Made by a program: the position numbers and the translations under genes. DNA of 41,099 bases from a virus, in IMG/VR virus record IMGVR_UViG_3300001680_000219, positions 1-41,099 of that record; one strand, 5' to 3'. Positions 33,401-40,319 of this stretch are shown in pieces. Each line of letters opens with the position of its first letter. Within the stretch, counting starts at the first letter, position 1. Below the pieces are notes generated by a model that had not been told where the DNA came from, searched no databases, and saw nothing but the letters and a program-made list of their open reading frames with translations.

Positions 33401-35841
33401 TCTTGTTGTGAGTCTACCCAATCTCCCCATAGAGGAGGTGTCATAATGCCACCACATAATAGGTTAGCACCATGCATATGTGGAATTTCAAAATACTCTC
33501 TGTCTATCAATGCACGTGCTTCAGAATAATTGATTCCTCTAGCAGTGACTTCTTTACCGTGTACTATTAAGTTTGGAATCGGTGTTTCGTCAAAGTAGTG
33601 AACGTGGAATGCCGAAGCACCAACGTCCATTTGAGGTAATTCTAATCCTTTAGTAACAACTGTTTCCATTAATGGTGCAAATCCGTCCTCTTTACCGTGT
33701 GAGTGAATACGGAGTCCGTCGGAAGAGTCAAAAGCACCAATATGAACAGAGTCAATTACATCATTAGTTTTACCATAAATGTTTTGGATTCTTCCTGATT
33801 CTCTATTTGACTCAAAATATTCATACGACTTTTCATAAGCATATTCTGCTTCAGGCATGAATGAATCCATATACTCAAGAACTCTGCGCATTGCCTTGAA
33901 TACACCAAGTTCCCAAATATCACAAGAAACCATTCTACCGTCAGTGGTATTATCTAAACCATCAACAATCAGTAATTCAGAAACTGATGGTGGAAATTCA
34001 TCAATAGGTAGTACTCTAAGTTGCTTAGTAAACATAAGCATCGTAGTTTCTGGGTATGCGTCAATAGTGTTTCTAATATTGGCATTCATCCATGCCACTA
34101 TCCATTGCTTTTCTTTAACCCTTGTACCAATAGCAATTGCATCTTGTGTTTGCATTTCAACAGAAAAGTGATCTGATGGCTTACCCCAATCATCTGCTGG
34201 GATTAGAGAACCTGTATTTTCTAGACGGGACATCATTTCGATGACATACTCTTCAAATCCAGTTTCTAAGAATACACCGAATCCTTCGTGTGCGTGTCCT
34301 AATGTACCATGCTGTTCACTCTCTTGATCCCAGATGTCCATAGCAACATCAAGATAAGAGAATAAGAAAATTTGTAATTTAACGTAGTCTGTAGGAATTT
34401 CAACCGTCATATCTACAGAAGAATTGAAAGCAAACTCAGCAAATAATTTAAGTCCTACTGGGTGAACTAATTTCTTTAATACTTCACGGTATGCTTGAAT
34501 AGGAACATCTGATTTAATTACATAAGAAAAGTCTTGGTAATAATCATTATCCTGCATCTTACGGTCAGATGAAATAAACGCAGTAGAGTCTAACCACTCT
34601 CCGTTTGGAATCCAAAGTGCCGTTTTTACTAAAGGTTGAGTGCCATCTTCTAAAGCAATACATTCTTCTCGTGAAGTTGGTCTAGACGTACCCACAGACA
34701 ATGAATCTTGTACTGTTTGTATTCCCTTTGTTACTGTTAAGAACGGAAACCAAAATAAATGTGCACTTTCCCCATAATGGTCTGAAGTTGGGTCGGCTGC
34801 ATCTGGATGCATAGCATCCATACAATCACGTTCCGTTAAGAATGAACCTAATGGCCATTCGTTATTTGAAGAACAAAAACTAACAGTAGGGTTTGGATCA
34901 TAGTTTAAAGCAGAAGTATTAAATACTTCTTCCCCAACGATAAATTCACCTTGTATGTCTGTAAGGTCAAATTTAGTCCAGTTAATATTTTCAACACCAA
35001 CTTTAGCATATGCCCCAGAAGTAACACCTGTAATTGTATTATCTGTTGCGTGTTTTATTTCTACTCTAGGACCAGTAATATTAATCCAAGTTTCGTTCCA
35101 CTTAGCACCATTAATAGCACACTCACCGTCAGAACGTATTCCTTCAGAAGTGATAGTTGCAGTGGTTGGTGTATTACCAGATGTTCCAACATCTTCTAAA
35201 ATAACCTCACCTTGAAGGAAATTACCATTGACTTCTGTTAATAGTAATTGTGTAGAGTCTGATAATGTAATACCCTCTTCAGTATCAACAAATGCTGTTG
35301 CGCCCGAAGTTTGACCAATAATCTTTTTGTTGTAGAATAATACAGTATTCGCAGCAGTCCCATCTATATTAATCCATTGTGGTTCATGCCACTTTGAATT
35401 AGATGCTTTCCACATAAATTCTTTAGGATAAATAATATCTGCATCTGTATTAAATTCTCTTCTAAATAAAAAGTCAATACCCTTTACAGTACCTTTTTCT
35501 TTATAAGTATCTTTAATGTTCTTAGCAAGAAAAGATTTATCTGTTTGTATTATTGATGGGTCTATCGTATTATGAGGTATGTTACCCAAATACTGTTTTT
35601 CAAACTCTGGTATAAATTGATCCAAAGCATGATCAATATCTATGTTTTTAAGTAAGTCTGATATTTGAGTATATTCACCCAATTCGCCATTAATTCCAGT
35701 TTCCCTTTCTAGGTATTCGAAATAACCTTTGATAAATTCTATAAATTTAGGATGGTCCTCACGAACGTAATCCGGAACCATTCGTTCGACGAATACCGAA
35801 AGGAACTTCGCTGGATTTTCAGTGAATTTGCTATTACTCAT
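27487..35841 (-). CDS. Giant baseplate wedge protein in the gp7 position, with a sugar-dehydrogenase beta-propeller and HxH arrays
   Basis: 2784 residues, far longer than T4 gp7 (about 1030). Residues 1-230 (FLSVFVERMVPDYVREDHPK, FIEFIKGYFEYLERETG) match the N-terminus of the large wedge protein of marine T4-like phages encoded after gp6. Residues of about 240-405 and 820-1050 hold several Cys-G-W modules. An EF-hand/dockerin-like module (EDVEYPAG) starts near 920. An HxH module is at about 1060-1150. A glucose/sorbosone-dehydrogenase propeller spans about 1260-1760, itself interrupted at about 1470-1600 by a second EF-hand-like module. From about 1775 to the end there are repeated HxH modules and a Thr-rich linker (TTTQTVVTTTTVITY). 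The start is 12 bases after the gp6 stop with a GGGTAGGTT Shine-Dalgarno. The frame is continuous over 8.3 kb, so the fusion is not an assembly frameshift. The gp7 assignment rests on synteny. Confidence 0.8.
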   Translation of the reverse strand: MSNSKFTENPAKFLSVFVERMVPDYVREDHPKFIEFIKGYFEYLERETGINGELGEYTQISDLLKNIDIDHALDQFIPEFEKQYLGNIPHNTIDPSIIQTDKSFLAKNIKDTYKEKGTVKGIDFLFRREFNTDADIIYPKEFMWKASNSKWHEPQWINIDGTAANTVLFYNKKIIGQTSGATAFVDTEEGITLSDSTQLLLTEVNGNFLQGEVILEDVGTSGNTPTTATITSEGIRSDGECAINGAKWNETWINITGPRVEIKHATDNTITGVTSGAYAKVGVENINWTKFDLTDIQGEFIVGEEVFNTSALNYDPNPTVSFCSSNNEWPLGSFLTERDCMDAMHPDAADPTSDHYGESAHLFWFPFLTVTKGIQTVQDSLSVGTSRPTSREECIALEDGTQPLVKTALWIPNGEWLDSTAFISSDRKMQDNDYYQDFSYVIKSDVPIQAYREVLKKLVHPVGLKLFAEFAFNSSVDMTVEIPTDYVKLQIFLFSYLDVAMDIWDQESEQHGTLGHAHEGFGVFLETGFEEYVIEMMSRLENTGSLIPADDWGKPSDHFSVEMQTQDAIAIGTRVKEKQWIVAWMNANIRNTIDAYPETTMLMFTKQLRVLPIDEFPPSVSELLIVDGLDNTTDGRMVSCDIWELGVFKAMRRVLEYMDSFMPEAEYAYEKSYEYFESNRESGRIQNIYGKTNDVIDSVHIGAFDSSDGLRIHSHGKEDGFAPLMETVVTKGLELPQMDVGASAFHVHYFDETPIPNLIVHGKEVTARGINYSEARALIDREYFEIPHMHGANLLCGGIMTPPLWGDWVDSQQDPRYNGYGECFNSAYDNPTDCIAAYGGNPMFWMPPMCSNMSNMSQTVCEGMSDTWVQGTNGVLVAHDGDIVNNADLVTYDSGSTWNPAIVGVLSQILLNSLSETLYTIAVVDHGLLHDGISYQDDLDGWLAFGMGMHYVPALHDWLNEDVEYPAGVISPRWDMDRNGTTHTDNNDFDTWYYGLVQGTTSLDATSDEFIWQHIVPVVAASFSNNEWAAGTMSYCLSSEASCNAVGHSWGYFTLESLPPMKGHTSYFVKDQVVDYQRGRTADPLTREQARQLIDGDISSVTLYDCIGYLDDGQVQLDEYGVTKGGTITNIRGEITSGHYHEYSVTYDSDWETKQDWRGVDMTHGFVYTPIVTWLCFNYRPDLPVDGTIMGGMDFLGNQWPQNVFFEVSDEYVGGFLNNPDITLQHNQQWPADLNPNVDFVELYSSNFVQEVPGVGDSGDLIGVEKLGVGTDIATIEAFPSSVQADTVAIIDMSGYIFLMNENTGTQTLFMDLETLQHDIGLGSFMNYDERGVLGLAFHPDYSNNGKFYVYYMTEQGGGTGAWGFPLSSSVISEFTADIGKLTANISTERILMTVPQPDFNHNGGELAFGPDGMLYIGLGDGGSAGDTSWATGHGGHGPYGNAQNPSNLLGNILRVNVTPEESNVPPLNTPATYGPDNIISNDVGLAVSGLLLAMAYVYDGTYSTVAEAIAGEPSLDYNQWIHEWLMEDVEYPAGTILPRMDMNRKGFNNIEDVLAWLYDRDEWDYSAFSSYPDYIHDMILVPLAADIALVEVCSVDCETYNIPTDNPFVNSLYKEGQAEEAPYRPEIWAMGFRNPWRFSFAEDGKLWVADVGQDKFEEINIVEKGGNYGWRVIEGYHDYETDPEIVDQIAIDLGHASTLDFLLSLKRPVHEYSHGTGISILGGFVYRGALASLQGKYIFGDWGTNWNGDSGHLYVLSENFDGNSAHFNALANPVNGATHGHTFSLTGSQVQFLKDNPGQTTTALQTDTTHAEFYTHLFTVLWSSVNQEFVIVGQTNPEGHDTLEFIEYGTDLSYDRTPLSIWDPVTETVDLTTGGESILTMGETESGEIIYTARYGIQTFQAPFGEGPNNTDIFKITDSYNSIDIPDAPAQIPSSETAHVHGYEVTYDPENFFQAVEVSDIEMENYDSFWPEWTENVPASHVHLVNSAWSGVLDTNTLLGSSAGWYYDTELEQWMPYDIGADTPWAPPVEDEDGYIYIASAPVISILGANEYGENTHIHYFDSGVLDTFGDNVGRLATPLTRVQAEELANGVVNEIELYSSIADTGDHLHYHGIKVLWNASTQQFLAIENGEFIDELGTGEWSLIDDLLRNHEHTLTVDGITTNLGWNGTPLFTAPDVTVGLANDWDNFEGDEPSHLHSFNGTILDTLGVNIGREADALSDEQVTDLINGDVEEVMVYSSIANGDHYHGIRVTYDDIGLIFIAEDAEQWVSEDGAQFLSQTPRTHAHTTEISNLLSINGFNEELLEEDLPEFASPGYPFPGGSHPHFHNGTVVGPFAWNNQIDYADGLTIQNAMDLINQTVQEVIVYDSIEGAHFHEYVIKYNINDNIFYADSSITWLKGGIEDIYQDPLKFYVSEVLNESEGLHWHNLTIDWNPESDDPVHQTGGSIYVTRVVTIPEVLTSDPQISYNITETLLNPVVTTYQDTPEVGDTTEMTVFSKLVNTETTTTQTVVTTTTVITYLSDGSNGIVTSDPITTSESSSTSVTTTVEIVEQRQVRVNDILQANFAPVIWIDSTYIDGEGSHDHLLYEGCTLDTQGAYNGRMCEPITTIQANDLVNAQDTNIGILFYDSPNGALAHYHGYKIVYNPFIGTEGEFQVTSVNQFNQIEGTGTTIHKFLLTGGFHQHDYWISVTEYIDLFSGVVITTNQRDTIHSDLYQHEIEISYNGVYNLVDQTNNIDGHNLISYVGQLTSGGEWVISTEGEGIGDHIHTTVVDESSVWPVIV
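27865..29685 (-). repeat. Repeated HxH modules (type 1) in the C-terminus of the 2784-aa protein
   Basis: Four related modules, at about 29440-29685, 29035-29262, 28655-28875 and 27865-28098, each roughly 75 residues. Consensus: HxHxxxGxxxDTxG, then GR-x(3-4)-LT-x-x-Q-A-x-x-L-x-x-G-x-V-x-x-I, then Y-S/D-S-I and GDHYHGIxVxY. A fifth, less similar copy is upstream at about 32385-32665. Confidence 0.8.
30310..30520 (-). other. HxH module, type 2, in the 2784-aa protein
   Basis: Codes for THGHTFSLTGSQVQ, HAEFYTHLFTVLWS and TNPEGHDTLEF, just after the beta-propeller. It is the relative of the 2181-aa protein module at 14695-14900. Confidence 0.65.
30565..32065 (-). other. Glucose/sorbosone dehydrogenase (PQQ-type) beta-propeller domain
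   Basis: Residues of about 1260-1760 of the 2784-aa protein. Family landmarks seen in order: DERGVLGLAFHPDYSNNGKF; NHNGGELAFGPDGMLYIGLG and DGG; QNPSNLLGNILRVNV; IPTDNPFV; RPEIWAMGFRNPWRFSF; LWVADVGQDKFEEINIVEKG; NYGWRVIEGYHDYE; HEYSHGTGISILGGFVYRGA; LQGKYIFGDWG. The NHNGG His lies where soluble PQQ glucose dehydrogenase has its general-base His, and RNPWRF where that enzyme has its Arg-Asn cofactor pair. Activity is not shown by sequence. Confidence 0.85.
31075..31365 (-). repeat. EF-hand/dockerin-like module, copy 2, inserted in the beta-propeller
   Basis: About 95 residues with HEWLMEDVEYPAGTILPRMD, then MNRKGFNNIEDVLAWLYD. D-M-N-R-K-G-x(4)-D resembles a calcium-binding EF-hand/dockerin loop. 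It sits between LLGNILRVNV and YNIPTDNPF, which are almost adjacent in typical family members. Confidence 0.7.
32770..33080 (-). repeat. EF-hand/dockerin-like module, copy 1, upstream of the propeller
   Basis: About 100 residues with HDWLNEDVEYPAGVISPRWD, then MDRNGTTHTDNNDFDTWYYG. Paralogous to the copy inside the propeller at 31075-31365: shared EDVEYPAG, PR, D-M-x-R-x-G and a following I-x(3)-I/VP-x-x-A-A helix. Confidence 0.7.
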
Positions 35842-35853
35842 AACCTACCCTAA

Positions 35854-37614
35854 TTAGTTAGATATTGTTTCTAATTTAACGTTGGTACTATTTAGTACCA
35901 AAAGGTTATTCCGTGATGTAGATATGTCATTTGATTTAGGTTCTACGTACAAACTTATTACAGTATTAATATCTAATATTGGATTAAAACCATTTAACTC
36001 GATTATTCCGTTTTCATAATCTACAGTTCCTTGAGCTGTATTAATAAACCCCTCTGAGATTATATCGTATAGAAGAATATTACCTTGTCCGTCGTCTAAT
36101 AATGCCATCTGAGTACCAGAAACAGAAGAACCAAAAACAGATGAAATTGCCGTTCCTGGTTTTACTTCATTGTTAAACTTAAAGATATAGTTTCCTACAG
36201 TATTTGAATTCTGAGTATAGAATTTTTTATAAATCTTTAACGTGGTTAAATTATTGCTAATTGAAATGTCCGAATTATCAATAGTTTGAGATAATTTCGA
36301 GAATCGCATATTAACTTTAAATTGATTAATTTCGTCTGAAAAGAAACTTTTAACATTTTCTATAATAATAGTTTGTATGCTTCCTGAAGTAATTGATGAT
36401 ACCAATGGGTCGTATTTAACCGTAGTGTTTATATCAATATACGTATATTCAGGTGCTACGATAATTGGATTAACGGCAAGAATATTATACTTTGAAAGGA
36501 TATCGTCTGTTAATCTTTGTTTAGTAAGTGGGGATAATTCTAATCCGTATTTAGGTTTAATTGAAATAAATACAGCACCATATTGAGGTGGATCATTATC
36601 TTCACCACCCCATACTGAAATAGAATCAATATTTGGATATTTTTCTAAAAGAATAGTCTTATAATCTTCAGCAGTTACAGCACGGTTTTGTCTTTCATAT
36701 GACTTAGGAGCAGTTTGTCTGATAGATTCAATAGTTTCTAACTCAGTACCTAATGATGATATATTAATAGTTTCTATTATAACCCTATCTGAATCATAAG
36801 AACCGTCAATTACAGAATCTAATGAAAATACTTGAGAGCGTACAGTAGAAGTATAATTAGCAGGTGTTCCTTTAGTGGATAAATATTCAACATTAACCAC
36901 AGTCCCATCTCTAGGAATAGAACCGAAAATATCATTACCAAAATAAATTTCTGTAATAGCGTCTAATCCTTCCTGGAAGAAAAATATTTTAGAATCTGGT
37001 CTGGATTCTGATAAAAATTGATTATTTATCCAAGGAGTTCCGTCTATAGACAACGATAATGTTGCTCTATCGCATCCCTTATCGTAAACAAAAAATTGCT
37101 GATGCTCTTGAGACTTATCATAAACCCATTCTAGTGCTTTAATCTGCCCTTGAGTTACAGTAAGTTCTCCAGTAAACTCTCCAGCATCGTCTGAGAATAT
37201 GTTTACGGTGTCTAGAGAAGTAAATTGATATGAGTTTCCATTAATAGTTGATGTAAATACAGTACCTCTTTCTATAGAAATATAGTCAGGATCTAAACCA
37301 GAAGTATCAAATGTTAATTTAATAATTGCCTCAGATGAAGTAATAGATTTTGGGATATATCCCAGAGACTTTGCGTGAGATACAACTGAGTTTCTTAGTG
37401 TAGCAGTATCTAAGAAAGATTCATTGATTGCCATATTTGCGTGGAAACCCATGTAATGAGTTGTGTATGCCATAACATCTAGCATAACAGACATACCAGA
37501 ACCCTCAAAGTCAAAATCTGTAAAAGTATCTTGTCCTCTTAAAAAATCCTTAATATTACCTTTAACTTTATCAAATTCTAAATCTGAGATATTTAATTGT
37601 TTATCTAATGCCAT
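35854..37614 (-). CDS. gp6: Baseplate wedge subunit gp6
   Basis: A 586-residue protein matching T4 gp6 (660). Seen: an FTDFDFEGSGMSVMLDVMAY segment, then HANMAINESFLDTATLRNSV and a VSHAKSLGYIP stretch, which follow the T4 gp6/Baseplate_J pattern (F-x-D-x-D-F-x-G-S-G-x-S, MA-x-NE-x-FLD-x-A-x-LR-x-SVV-x-A-K-x-x-GY-x-P). The middle has the Baseplate_J-like ESIRQTAPKSYERQNRAVTA and EDYKTILLEKYP. gp6 forms the inner ring joining the baseplate wedges and carries the contraction signal together with gp25 and gp53. The gene follows gp25 by 9 bases, starts with an AAGGTG Shine-Dalgarno, and precedes the giant wedge gene by 12 bases. Confidence 0.96.
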   Translation of the reverse strand: MALDKQLNISDLEFDKVKGNIKDFLRGQDTFTDFDFEGSGMSVMLDVMAYTTHYMGFHANMAINESFLDTATLRNSVVSHAKSLGYIPKSITSSEAIIKLTFDTSGLDPDYISIERGTVFTSTINGNSYQFTSLDTVNIFSDDAGEFTGELTVTQGQIKALEWVYDKSQEHQQFFVYDKGCDRATLSLSIDGTPWINNQFLSESRPDSKIFFFQEGLDAITEIYFGNDIFGSIPRDGTVVNVEYLSTKGTPANYTSTVRSQVFSLDSVIDGSYDSDRVIIETINISSLGTELETIESIRQTAPKSYERQNRAVTAEDYKTILLEKYPNIDSISVWGGEDNDPPQYGAVFISIKPKYGLELSPLTKQRLTDDILSKYNILAVNPIIVAPEYTYIDINTTVKYDPLVSSITSGSIQTIIIENVKSFFSDEINQFKVNMRFSKLSQTIDNSDISISNNLTTLKIYKKFYTQNSNTVGNYIFKFNNEVKPGTAISSVFGSSVSGTQMALLDDGQGNILLYDIISEGFINTAQGTVDYENGIIELNGFNPILDINTVISLYVEPKSNDISTSRNNLLVLNSTNVKLETISN

Positions 37615-37623
37615 ATTACACCT

Positions 37624-38031
37624 TTATCTTAATCTATCTAAAAAGAAATCTAATTCGACGATTTCTTGTTCGTTAATAGGAATATACACAATCCATACTG
37701 CATACCTATTCTCACCTGGAACTGCTCTCACTGTAACAGATTGTAAATCGGCTCTAGGTTCTTGTGTATTTATTGCGTTTTCAATCTTTGCTTCTAACGT
37801 TATTCTTGTTACTGACGACATTGGTTCAAATAACGAAGAATATACGTCAGAACCAAAATCTGGGTTAAACACCCTTTCTCCCCTTTTGGTCTTTATTATA
37901 TTCATAATAGAACCATTAATAGCAGAATCGTCATAACGACCAACAATATCATTGGTATGCGGATGAACCAGCATATCCAAGTCGATATCTGAGTATTTTC
38001 TATTAATTTGTGTTCGTATCGGTTGAGGCAT
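37624..38031 (-). CDS. gp25: Baseplate wedge subunit gp25
   Basis: A 135-residue protein, close to T4 gp25 (132), of the GPW/gp25 family. Seen: YSDIDLDMLVHPHTNDIVGR, the NPDFGSDVYSSLFEP motif that is the gp25 hallmark (x-x-x-G-x-x-x-x-x-L-F-E-P), the helix ITLEAKIENAINTQEPRADL, and a short C-terminal strand (YIPINEQEIVELDFFLDR). gp25 binds gp6 and gp53 in the inner baseplate and primes sheath polymerisation. A late promoter octamer lies just upstream and AAAGGGAT serves as Shine-Dalgarno. Older annotations call this family lysozyme-like, but it has no enzymatic residues. Confidence 0.96.
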   Translation of the reverse strand: MPQPIRTQINRKYSDIDLDMLVHPHTNDIVGRYDDSAINGSIMNIIKTKRGERVFNPDFGSDVYSSLFEPMSSVTRITLEAKIENAINTQEPRADLQSVTVRAVPGENRYAVWIVYIPINEQEIVELDFFLDRLR

Positions 38032-38049
38032 AATAATCCCTTTATTATA

Positions 38050-38057
38050 TATTTATA
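38050..38057 (-). promoter_or_regulatory. T4-type late promoter TATAAATA before gp25
   Basis: Exact TATAAATA on the minus strand, directly after the PAAR gene stop (38058-38060) and 19 bases before the gp25 start. The predicted short leader still holds the AAAGGGAT Shine-Dalgarno. Confidence 0.6.
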
Positions 38058-38348
38058 CTATCCATTGGTGATTACATTACCAGAACCTGAAGAATTCATA
38101 CTACCGCAACCGATAGAATCTCCTATTCTCGCTAATTGTTTACTATTAACAAATACAGTAGGACTACCCGAAGCCTGAGACGACCCATGGGGAGGACATA
38201 CCGAACAACCATGGGAAGACCAAGCATCACCAACTCTATGTGCTCCCCTACTATTTATCAAAACATTACCACTAGCAGATATATTTCCCCTAGAACCGAA
38301 ACACCCATGCCCAGTACATACGTCCCCTAACCTTACAGAGCCTGGCAT
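38058..38348 (-). CDS. PAAR-repeat tail spike tip protein (gp5.4-like)
   Basis: A 96-residue protein of the PAAR family, which caps the trimeric gp5 beta-helix as a sharp metal-stabilised cone. Seen: a P-x-x-R-x-G-D start (MPGSVRLGDVCTGHGCF), then two PAAR-like units (VLINSRGAHRVGDAWSSHGC and VFVNSKQLARIGDSIGCG). His and Cys residues (GHGC, SSHGC, PPHGS, GCGS) would provide the metal ligands near the tip. Length matches T4 gp5.4. The start codon overlaps the stop of the 653-aa gene by one base (TAATG), so translation is coupled. The position between the gp5-like gene and gp25 is as in other T4-like phages. Confidence 0.93.
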   Translation of the reverse strand: MPGSVRLGDVCTGHGCFGSRGNISASGNVLINSRGAHRVGDAWSSHGCSVCPPHGSSQASGSPTVFVNSKQLARIGDSIGCGSMNSSGSGNVITNG

Positions 38349-40309
38349 TACGTTATCCCCACAAATGCTTTTTTAGTTGGTAATACAGAACTTAATTCAA
38401 TATTTTTATTTGCTCTTATCATATTGCTAGTTATTACCTGTTGTGCAACTAACCCTGCGTCGGTAGTTCCTATTTGACATTTCCAAGTTCCTCCGTTTGA
38501 TTCGCAACTTGATTTATCCGCATAATTTACGTTTCCTGTACATCTACAAACGGTAATCTTAGAATAATCTCCACTTTCTCTTGCAGCATTAATGACGTCT
38601 ATATTTTTATCAAATCGTGTTATAGAAGACTCAAACGAAGAAGTTGTCCCTGGAGACTGAATCTTTGCTCCTGAAACGTGTTTATCGAACTGAGTAGGAA
38701 TATTGTACATCCTTTCTTTATTTATCTCAGGAGAACTGGCTTTAGCACTAGTGCCAGGAGCTTCCACATCTTTTCCAACAGCAGTAGGAATAGAACCTTG
38801 TTCTACGATTGCTTTCACTTTACCTAATATTTTTGTTTTTACCCTCGGAGCATCTGCACCAGAACCAAAACTAGTTGGTTCTTGTTTCTCTGCTGGTTGA
38901 TATTTAACAACACTACTACTAGTTCCAGTTTTTATTTCCGTTACGGAATCGTAGCCAGAAACCTTACTAAGTCCTGAAACTTCAGAACTAGACGTAGTAT
39001 ATGAACTATCATGCCATATGCCGTTATTATTTAAACATTCTTCTTCTGACATATTAGATAACGTATCTCCTCCAGAACAAGAACCAACTTTAAATTGTTT
39101 AATTCCATCTTTGTGCTCCATTAGAGCTTTAAATTCAATAGTTTCTTTGACCTTTTTAAAATTATCCAAAACAGGATTAAATGCATTATCCGGATTTCCC
39201 ATGCCAGCTGCTACTGCCTCTGCCACCCCCGAAAATACTTCTGTTATTTGCTCTATCACTGACTCAAACCCGAGTGCGATTGAATCTAATCCAGTCACAC
39301 CGTCGGTTGAAACTTCTCCTTCTACTTCTACCCAGGAATTGGCAATAGGGTCCCATTCTTTTGTAACAACTGTAGCACCTACGATATCAATACTTGTTTG
39401 ATTTCCAGATACACTTGTTCCTAATGAAGAAAAGTAAGTTTCGAATGGAATAACTGTTCCTGATGCTTGTTTGTATTGTGGAACTAATTGGTTACCACCG
39501 ACTAGAGCCGTTGATGTATCTGGGGAAAATATATCACCGACAATATCACCTAGATCACCACCACCAATAACTCCCTCGTATAAATCTATAATATCGTCCA
39601 TTACTGGATCTGTGACACTATTGAACATTTGTTTATTATTAACTAAAGCACAAGGGTCTCCCGTGGCTAGATTAGCAAAGGCTGCCCACTGTGCTAATTT
39701 ATTTAATATGGCATTCAAAGCTGCTAAATCTTTAGCAACTAATTGGTTAAATGCGTCTTTCATGCCAGTACAAAAATCATTGAATGGTTCAAGTAAACCC
39801 TGAACGGCATCTAGATTAGTAATCATATTAGCAAGTTTAGATGGGTCTGTTATGTCTAGAACAATTTGTTGAATACGAGATTGTATTTGAGGTAAATCAC
39901 CAAGTCCTAATACGTCATCGAGAATTCCTTTAGAATCAAACAAGGTCGCAAAACCCGCAAGACAATCTACTTCATCGCTATATTGACCCAAGGTATTTGC
40001 TAAGTCCCTACCAGCTTCTTGAATACCAGTATTCTTAATATAATCTTCAGTAGATGCTTGAATTGCATCCTGGGCGTAATTACCACACTCATCGAAAGCA
40101 TCTGATAGATTTTGTACTTCTTGTAATTGTTGATAGAATTGATTTCCATAACCAGGAAACCCAGCTTCAAGAACATTTTGGTCTAAATTAACAGTCATAT
40201 TTAAACTTGTCGCTGCGTCTTGCAGTCTATTGACGGAAGTCATTGCTGGTGAGTTTAATAAACCACCAACTTGCCCCATTGCATCATTGACATTGTTAAA
40301 AATTCCCAT
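38348..40309 (-). CDS. Virion structural protein of unknown function between gp5 and PAAR
   Basis: 653 residues with no family that I recognise. Residues 1-240 are helical (VNRLQDAATSLNM, LQEVQNLSDAFDECGNYAQD, LANTLGQYSDEVDCLAGFAT) with conserved-looking Cys. Residues of about 250-400 are Gly/Asp/Val-rich and beta-like. Two Cys-G-W modules follow: CSGGDTLSNMSEEECLNNNG, then IW, at about 410-433, and CTGNVNYADKSSCESNGGTW at about 590-610. The C-terminal 200 residues are Ser/Thr/Lys-rich and may be extended. It has a good AGGAG Shine-Dalgarno, follows gp5 by 10 bases and overlaps the PAAR gene by 1 base. Position suggests a hub or spike-associated component; T4 has no such protein between gp5 and gp5.4. 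No lysozyme motif is seen. Confidence 0.6.
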   Translation of the reverse strand: MGIFNNVNDAMGQVGGLLNSPAMTSVNRLQDAATSLNMTVNLDQNVLEAGFPGYGNQFYQQLQEVQNLSDAFDECGNYAQDAIQASTEDYIKNTGIQEAGRDLANTLGQYSDEVDCLAGFATLFDSKGILDDVLGLGDLPQIQSRIQQIVLDITDPSKLANMITNLDAVQGLLEPFNDFCTGMKDAFNQLVAKDLAALNAILNKLAQWAAFANLATGDPCALVNNKQMFNSVTDPVMDDIIDLYEGVIGGGDLGDIVGDIFSPDTSTALVGGNQLVPQYKQASGTVIPFETYFSSLGTSVSGNQTSIDIVGATVVTKEWDPIANSWVEVEGEVSTDGVTGLDSIALGFESVIEQITEVFSGVAEAVAAGMGNPDNAFNPVLDNFKKVKETIEFKALMEHKDGIKQFKVGSCSGGDTLSNMSEEECLNNNGIWHDSSYTTSSSEVSGLSKVSGYDSVTEIKTGTSSSVVKYQPAEKQEPTSFGSGADAPRVKTKILGKVKAIVEQGSIPTAVGKDVEAPGTSAKASSPEINKERMYNIPTQFDKHVSGAKIQSPGTTSSFESSITRFDKNIDVINAARESGDYSKITVCRCTGNVNYADKSSCESNGGTWKCQIGTTDAGLVAQQVITSNMIRANKNIELSSVLPTKKAFVGIT

Positions 40310-40319
40310 GACTATACTC

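Noticed and set aside
37023-37031. GATAAATA near-match to the late promoter, and a similar one near 38710
   Set aside because: One base off consensus, inside coding sequence, and not followed by a gene start.
37463-37936. Plus-strand open frame of 157 codons across gp6 and gp25
   Set aside because: It is antisense to two firmly identified baseplate genes, has no Shine-Dalgarno, and its product has no recognisable features.
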